Assembly: GCF_007829885.1 (NCBI RefSeq)
Contig: NZ_VIWW01000001.1
Span: 3,906,001 to 3,970,000, forward strand
Length of the DNA: 64,000 nt
Direction: 5' to 3'
From: Streptomyces brevispora
GTDB lineage: Bacteria; Actinomycetota; Actinomycetes; Streptomycetales; Streptomycetaceae
The notes below the pieces were generated by a model. The model searched no databases. It was not told where the DNA came from and was given only the letters and a program-made list of their open reading frames with translations. A program made the translations under genes and the position numbers. Shown here one piece after another: positions 61,367 to 64,000 of the stretch; the first letter of the stretch is position 1, and each line of letters begins with the position of its first letter.

Positions 61367-61969
61367 TCAGAAGCTCAGCGAACGGGCGGTGTTGATCTGG
61401 GCCATCACCAGCTGGAAGGTGTCCGGACGCATGGCCGGGATCATCGTCGAGTGGTGGCGGCCGCCGCTGGTCACCGTGACCTGGATGAACCCGGTCGTCT
61501 TCTTCTCCTTCATCAGGAGGAAGAGCAGCCCCACCAGGCACAGCAGGGCGAAGAGGATCGCGAGCACGATCGCGACCGGGGGGATCTTCTCCTCGGTGCG
61601 CGACATGTCCGTGGCCGTCCACACCGCGCCCTTGAGGGGCATCGTCCCGGCCGGCGTCACGATCGTGTCGCCCACGACGGTGATGTCGCCGAACGACAGC
61701 ATCGGCCCGCCCGTCGGGGCCATGCCCTGCTGCCCCGGATACCCCGCGCCCGGCATGCCCGGCATCGGTGGCCCGCCCGCCGGATAGCCGTAGCCGGGCT
61801 GGGCGGGCGCCTCGTGGAACGGCTGCGGGTAGCCGTAGACCGGGTTCCCGGCGGCCGGATAGCCGTAGCCCTGGCCGCCCTGGCCGCCCGGCACGGTGGG
61901 CGGGTAGCCCGGCTGCTGGGGAGGCCCCCACTTGTATGAGTCGTCCGCATACGGATTCGGATCGCTCAA
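61367..61969 (-). CDS. Membrane protein with Pro/Gly/Tyr-rich N-terminus
   Basis: 200 residues from the TTG at 61969 (GGGGGA upstream), starting LSDPNPYADDSYKWGPPQQP. About 90 residues rich in Pro, Gly, Tyr and Gln (GYGYPAAGNPVYGYPQ) precede a short beta-rich part (MLSFGDITVVGDTIVTPAGT), one membrane helix (VAIVLAILFALLCLVGLLFL) and a C-terminal domain (ATDMSRT before; GFIQVTVTSGGRHHSTMIPA after). The order suggests the N-terminal half on one side and the strand-rich C-terminal half on the other. Conserved type of unknown function. It is convergent with the MarR gene. Confidence 0.8.
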   Translation of the reverse strand: MSDPNPYADDSYKWGPPQQPGYPPTVPGGQGGQGYGYPAAGNPVYGYPQPFHEAPAQPGYGYPAGGPPMPGMPGAGYPGQQGMAPTGGPMLSFGDITVVGDTIVTPAGTMPLKGAVWTATDMSRTEEKIPPVAIVLAILFALLCLVGLLFLLMKEKKTTGFIQVTVTSGGRHHSTMIPAMRPDTFQLVMAQINTARSLSF

Positions 61970-62083
61970 CGTTCCCCCGTTCTCGGTCGGACTGTGCGCC
62001 CCGTGACTGCTGCGACGTGGGCGGCGAACCGGTGTCCGGTTGTGCACGACGGTACCGCCACGCGCCGCCCGGCGCAGCCAAGA

Positions 62084-62122
62084 GGCCCCGCCTCCCGCAG
62101 TGTTCGTGCGGAGTGCGGGGCC
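62084..62122. terminator. Terminator after sdhB
   Basis: GGCCCCGC (62084-62091) and GCGGGGCC (62115-62122) enclose an inner CGCA/TGCG pair, 29 bp downstream of the sdhB stop. Confidence 0.6.
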
Positions 62123-62150
62123 CTGGACCACTACGGGTGCGGCCGGACGG

Positions 62151-62927
62151 TCAGAAGCGACGCGTGATCAGCGCGCGCTTGACTTCCTGGATCGCCTTGG
62201 TGACCTCGATGCCGCGCGGGCAGGCGTCCGTGCAGTTGAAGGTGGTGCGGCAACGCCACACCCCGTCACGGTCGTTGAGGATCTCCAGCCGCTGCTCGCC
62301 GCCCTCGTCGCGCGAGTCGAAGATGAAGCGGTGCGCGTTGACGATGGCCGCCGGGCCGAAGTACTGGCCGTCGTTCCAGAACACCGGGCACGAGGACGTG
62401 CACGCAGCGCACAGGATGCACTTGGTGGTGTCGTCGAAGCGCTCGCGGTCCTCGGCGGACTGCAGACGCTCGCGGGTCGGCTCGTTCCCCTTGGTGATGA
62501 GGAAGGGCATGACGTCGCGGTAGGCCTGGAAGAACGGGTCCATGTCGACCACGAGGTCCTTGAGGACCGTGAGGCCCTTTATGGCCTCGACCGTGATCGG
62601 CTTCTCCGGGCTCAGGTCCTTGATCAGCGTCTTGCAGGCGAGCCTGTTCTTGCCGTTGATCCGCATGGCGTCCGAACCGCAGATGCCGTGCGCGCAGGAG
62701 CGGCGGAACGTCAGCGTTCCGTCGGTCTCCCACTTGATCTTGTGAAGGGCGTCGAGGACACGCTCCTTCGGGTCGATCTCGATCTGGAAGTCCTGCCACT
62801 CGGACTCCTCGGAGACCTCCGGGTTGAACCGGCGGATCCGGAACGTGGCAGTGATGTAAGGGGAGTCGGCGAAGCCCGCCTCGGGCTCGGGAGCCTTGTC
62901 GGCCTTTTCCATGGTGGGGGTAGCCAT
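62151..62927 (-). CDS. sdhB: Succinate dehydrogenase iron-sulfur subunit
   Basis: 258 residues. The [2Fe-2S] cluster ligands are in RRSCAHGICGSDAM and NRLACKTL; the [4Fe-4S] and [3Fe-4S] ligands in CILCAACTSSCPVFW and CRTTFNCTDACPRGIEVTKA. These identify the Ip subunit of complex II. It passes electrons from the flavoprotein SdhA to quinone. The ATG at 62927 overlaps the sdhA stop by one base (TGATG), so the two are translationally coupled. The N-terminal 20 residues extend the usual length slightly. Confidence 0.97.
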   Translation of the reverse strand: MATPTMEKADKAPEPEAGFADSPYITATFRIRRFNPEVSEESEWQDFQIEIDPKERVLDALHKIKWETDGTLTFRRSCAHGICGSDAMRINGKNRLACKTLIKDLSPEKPITVEAIKGLTVLKDLVVDMDPFFQAYRDVMPFLITKGNEPTRERLQSAEDRERFDDTTKCILCAACTSSCPVFWNDGQYFGPAAIVNAHRFIFDSRDEGGEQRLEILNDRDGVWRCRTTFNCTDACPRGIEVTKAIQEVKRALITRRF

Positions 62928-64000
62928 CAGTACTTACGCTCCATCGGCTGGTAGCGGGTCTGGACGACCGGCTTGTAGTCCAGCCGGATCGACTCGGTGC
63001 CGTCGTCGGCGACCTCGCGGTACGCCATGGTGTGGCGCATGAAGTTGACGTCGTCGCGGTTCGGGTAGTCCTCGCGGTAGTGACCGCCGCGGGACTCCTT
63101 GCGGGCCAGCGCGGAGGTCGCCATGACCTCGGCGAGGTCGAGCAGGTTGCCCAGCTCGATCGCTTCGAGCAGATCCGTGTTGAACCGCTTGCCCTTGTCC
63201 TGGATGGACACGTTGAGGTAGCGCTCGCGCAGTTCCGCGATCTTGTCGACCGCGGTCTTGATGGTCTGCTCGGTGCGGAACACCATCACGTTGGCGTCCA
63301 TGCACTCCTGCAGCTCCAGACGGATCGCCGAGACCCGCTCGTTGCCGGTGGAGTTGCGCAGCCGCTCGACCTGGTCGATGACCATCTGCGCCGGGTTCTC
63401 GGGAAGCTCGACGTAGTCGTTCTTCGCGGAGTACTCGGCGGCGGCGATGCCCGACCGGCGCCCGAAGACGTTGATGTCGAGGAGCGAGTTGGTGCCGAGG
63501 CGGTTGGCACCGTGCACCGAGACGCAGGCGACCTCGCCCGCGGCGTACAGGCCCGGGACGACGGTGGTGTTGTCGGCCAGCACCTCGCCCTGGACGTTGG
63601 TCGGGATGCCGCCCATGGCGTAGTGCGCGGTCGGCTGGATCGGGATCGGGTCCGTGTAGGGCTCGATGCCGAGGTACGTACGCGCGAACTCGGTGATGTC
63701 CGGGAGCTTGGCGTCCAGCTGCTCCGGCGGCAGGTGCGTCAGGTCCAGGTAGACGTGGTCGCCCTCGGGACCGCAGCCGCGGCCCTCGCGGATCTCCGTG
63801 TAGATGGAGCGGGAGACGACGTCACGGGACGCGAGGTCCTTCATGACGGGCGCGTACTTCTCCATGAAGCGCTCGCCGTCCTTGTTGCGGAGGATGCCGC
63901 CCTCACCGCGGGCGCCCTCCGTCAGCAGGATGCCCATGCGCCAGATGCCCGTCGGGTGGAACTGGAAGAACTCCATGTCCTCCAGCGGCAGACCGCGGCG
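62927..64000 (-). CDS. sdhA: Succinate dehydrogenase flavoprotein subunit (5' end outside window)
   Basis: The last 357 residues are present. FFQFHPTGIWRMGILLTEGARGEGG contains the catalytic-site segment (H-P-T-G), and the pair PIQPTAHYAMGGIPTNVQGEV and ANRLGTNSLLDINVFGRRSG are typical of SdhA. The C-terminus has the conserved KPVVQTRYQPMERKY. It oxidises succinate to fumarate with FAD. The N-terminal FAD-binding Rossmann part and covalent His lie beyond 64000. Downstream sdhB is coupled by overlapping stop/start; the membrane subunits should lie upstream outside the window. Confidence 0.95.
   Translation of the reverse strand, partial: RRGLPLEDMEFFQFHPTGIWRMGILLTEGARGEGGILRNKDGERFMEKYAPVMKDLASRDVVSRSIYTEIREGRGCGPEGDHVYLDLTHLPPEQLDAKLPDITEFARTYLGIEPYTDPIPIQPTAHYAMGGIPTNVQGEVLADNTTVVPGLYAAGEVACVSVHGANRLGTNSLLDINVFGRRSGIAAAEYSAKNDYVELPENPAQMVIDQVERLRNSTGNERVSAIRLELQECMDANVMVFRTEQTIKTAVDKIAELRERYLNVSIQDKGKRFNTDLLEAIELGNLLDLAEVMATSALARKESRGGHYREDYPNRDDVNFMRHTMAYREVADDGTESIRLDYKPVVQTRYQPMERKY

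Overview
The window is a high-GC, gene-dense chromosomal segment of a Streptomyces or very close relative. Evidence includes GTG/TTG starts, leaderless -10 elements a few bases upstream of start codons, a DUF397 gene, the SCO4848-type membrane protein, DUF3017 next to folD, a c-di-AMP riboswitch on a cell-wall hydrolase gene, and an IcmB-type B12 subunit. From memory, the order pcrA - M23 peptidase - lipase - icmB - sucCD - purNH - folD - mdh - trpS - DD-carboxypeptidase - sdhBA matches the conserved core of the S. coelicolor SCO479x-485x interval. No tRNA, rRNA, CRISPR array or intact mobile element was seen.

Layout. 0-14.5 kb is dominated by cell-envelope genes: a PspC protein divergent from a PspC-histidine kinase/response regulator pair, two secreted NlpC/P60 hydrolases (one under a ydaO/c-di-AMP riboswitch, one under a different structured leader), PcrA helicase, a membrane-anchored M23 peptidase and a lipase. 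14.9-23.8 kb holds icmB and a two-winged five-gene module: SWIM zinc-finger protein and DUF5691 leftward, MoxR ATPase, DUF5682 and VWA protein rightward. 24-38 kb is central metabolism: sucCD, a PerM-like membrane protein, purN-purH, folD and mdh, interspersed with small membrane proteins and two unusual transmembrane XRE-type regulators. 38-42 kb carries an AhpD-like gene paired with a MocR regulator, an amidase and a SUKH-domain protein.

42.5-46 kb is an accessory graveyard: a trpC fragment, a frameshifted small Cys/His protein, pieces of at least three transposase types, an orphan DUF397 gene, a methyltransferase and an AraC tail. 46-64 kb returns to core genes: an EamA-type transporter, rocD, trpS, a 2H phosphoesterase, a DprE1/DprE2-like pair, YihY, a D-Ala-D-Ala carboxypeptidase, a metallophosphoesterase, an orphan solute-binding protein, a three-gene operon ending in its TetR repressor with two matching operators, a MarR regulator, and sdhB/sdhA (sdhA runs off the right edge).

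Most notable are the MoxR/VWA/DUF5682/SWIM/DUF5691 module; the TetR promoter with twin 14-bp palindromes; a DprE1 homologue lacking the residues aligned with Cys387 and Lys418 of the mycobacterial enzyme; an XRE-sigma-like-transmembrane fusion; and a repeated pattern in which short tandem repeats begin exactly at stop codons of at least eight genes. Gene starts were chosen by ribosome-binding site, leaderless -10 or family alignment; all functional statements are from sequence reading and recalled family knowledge, not searches.
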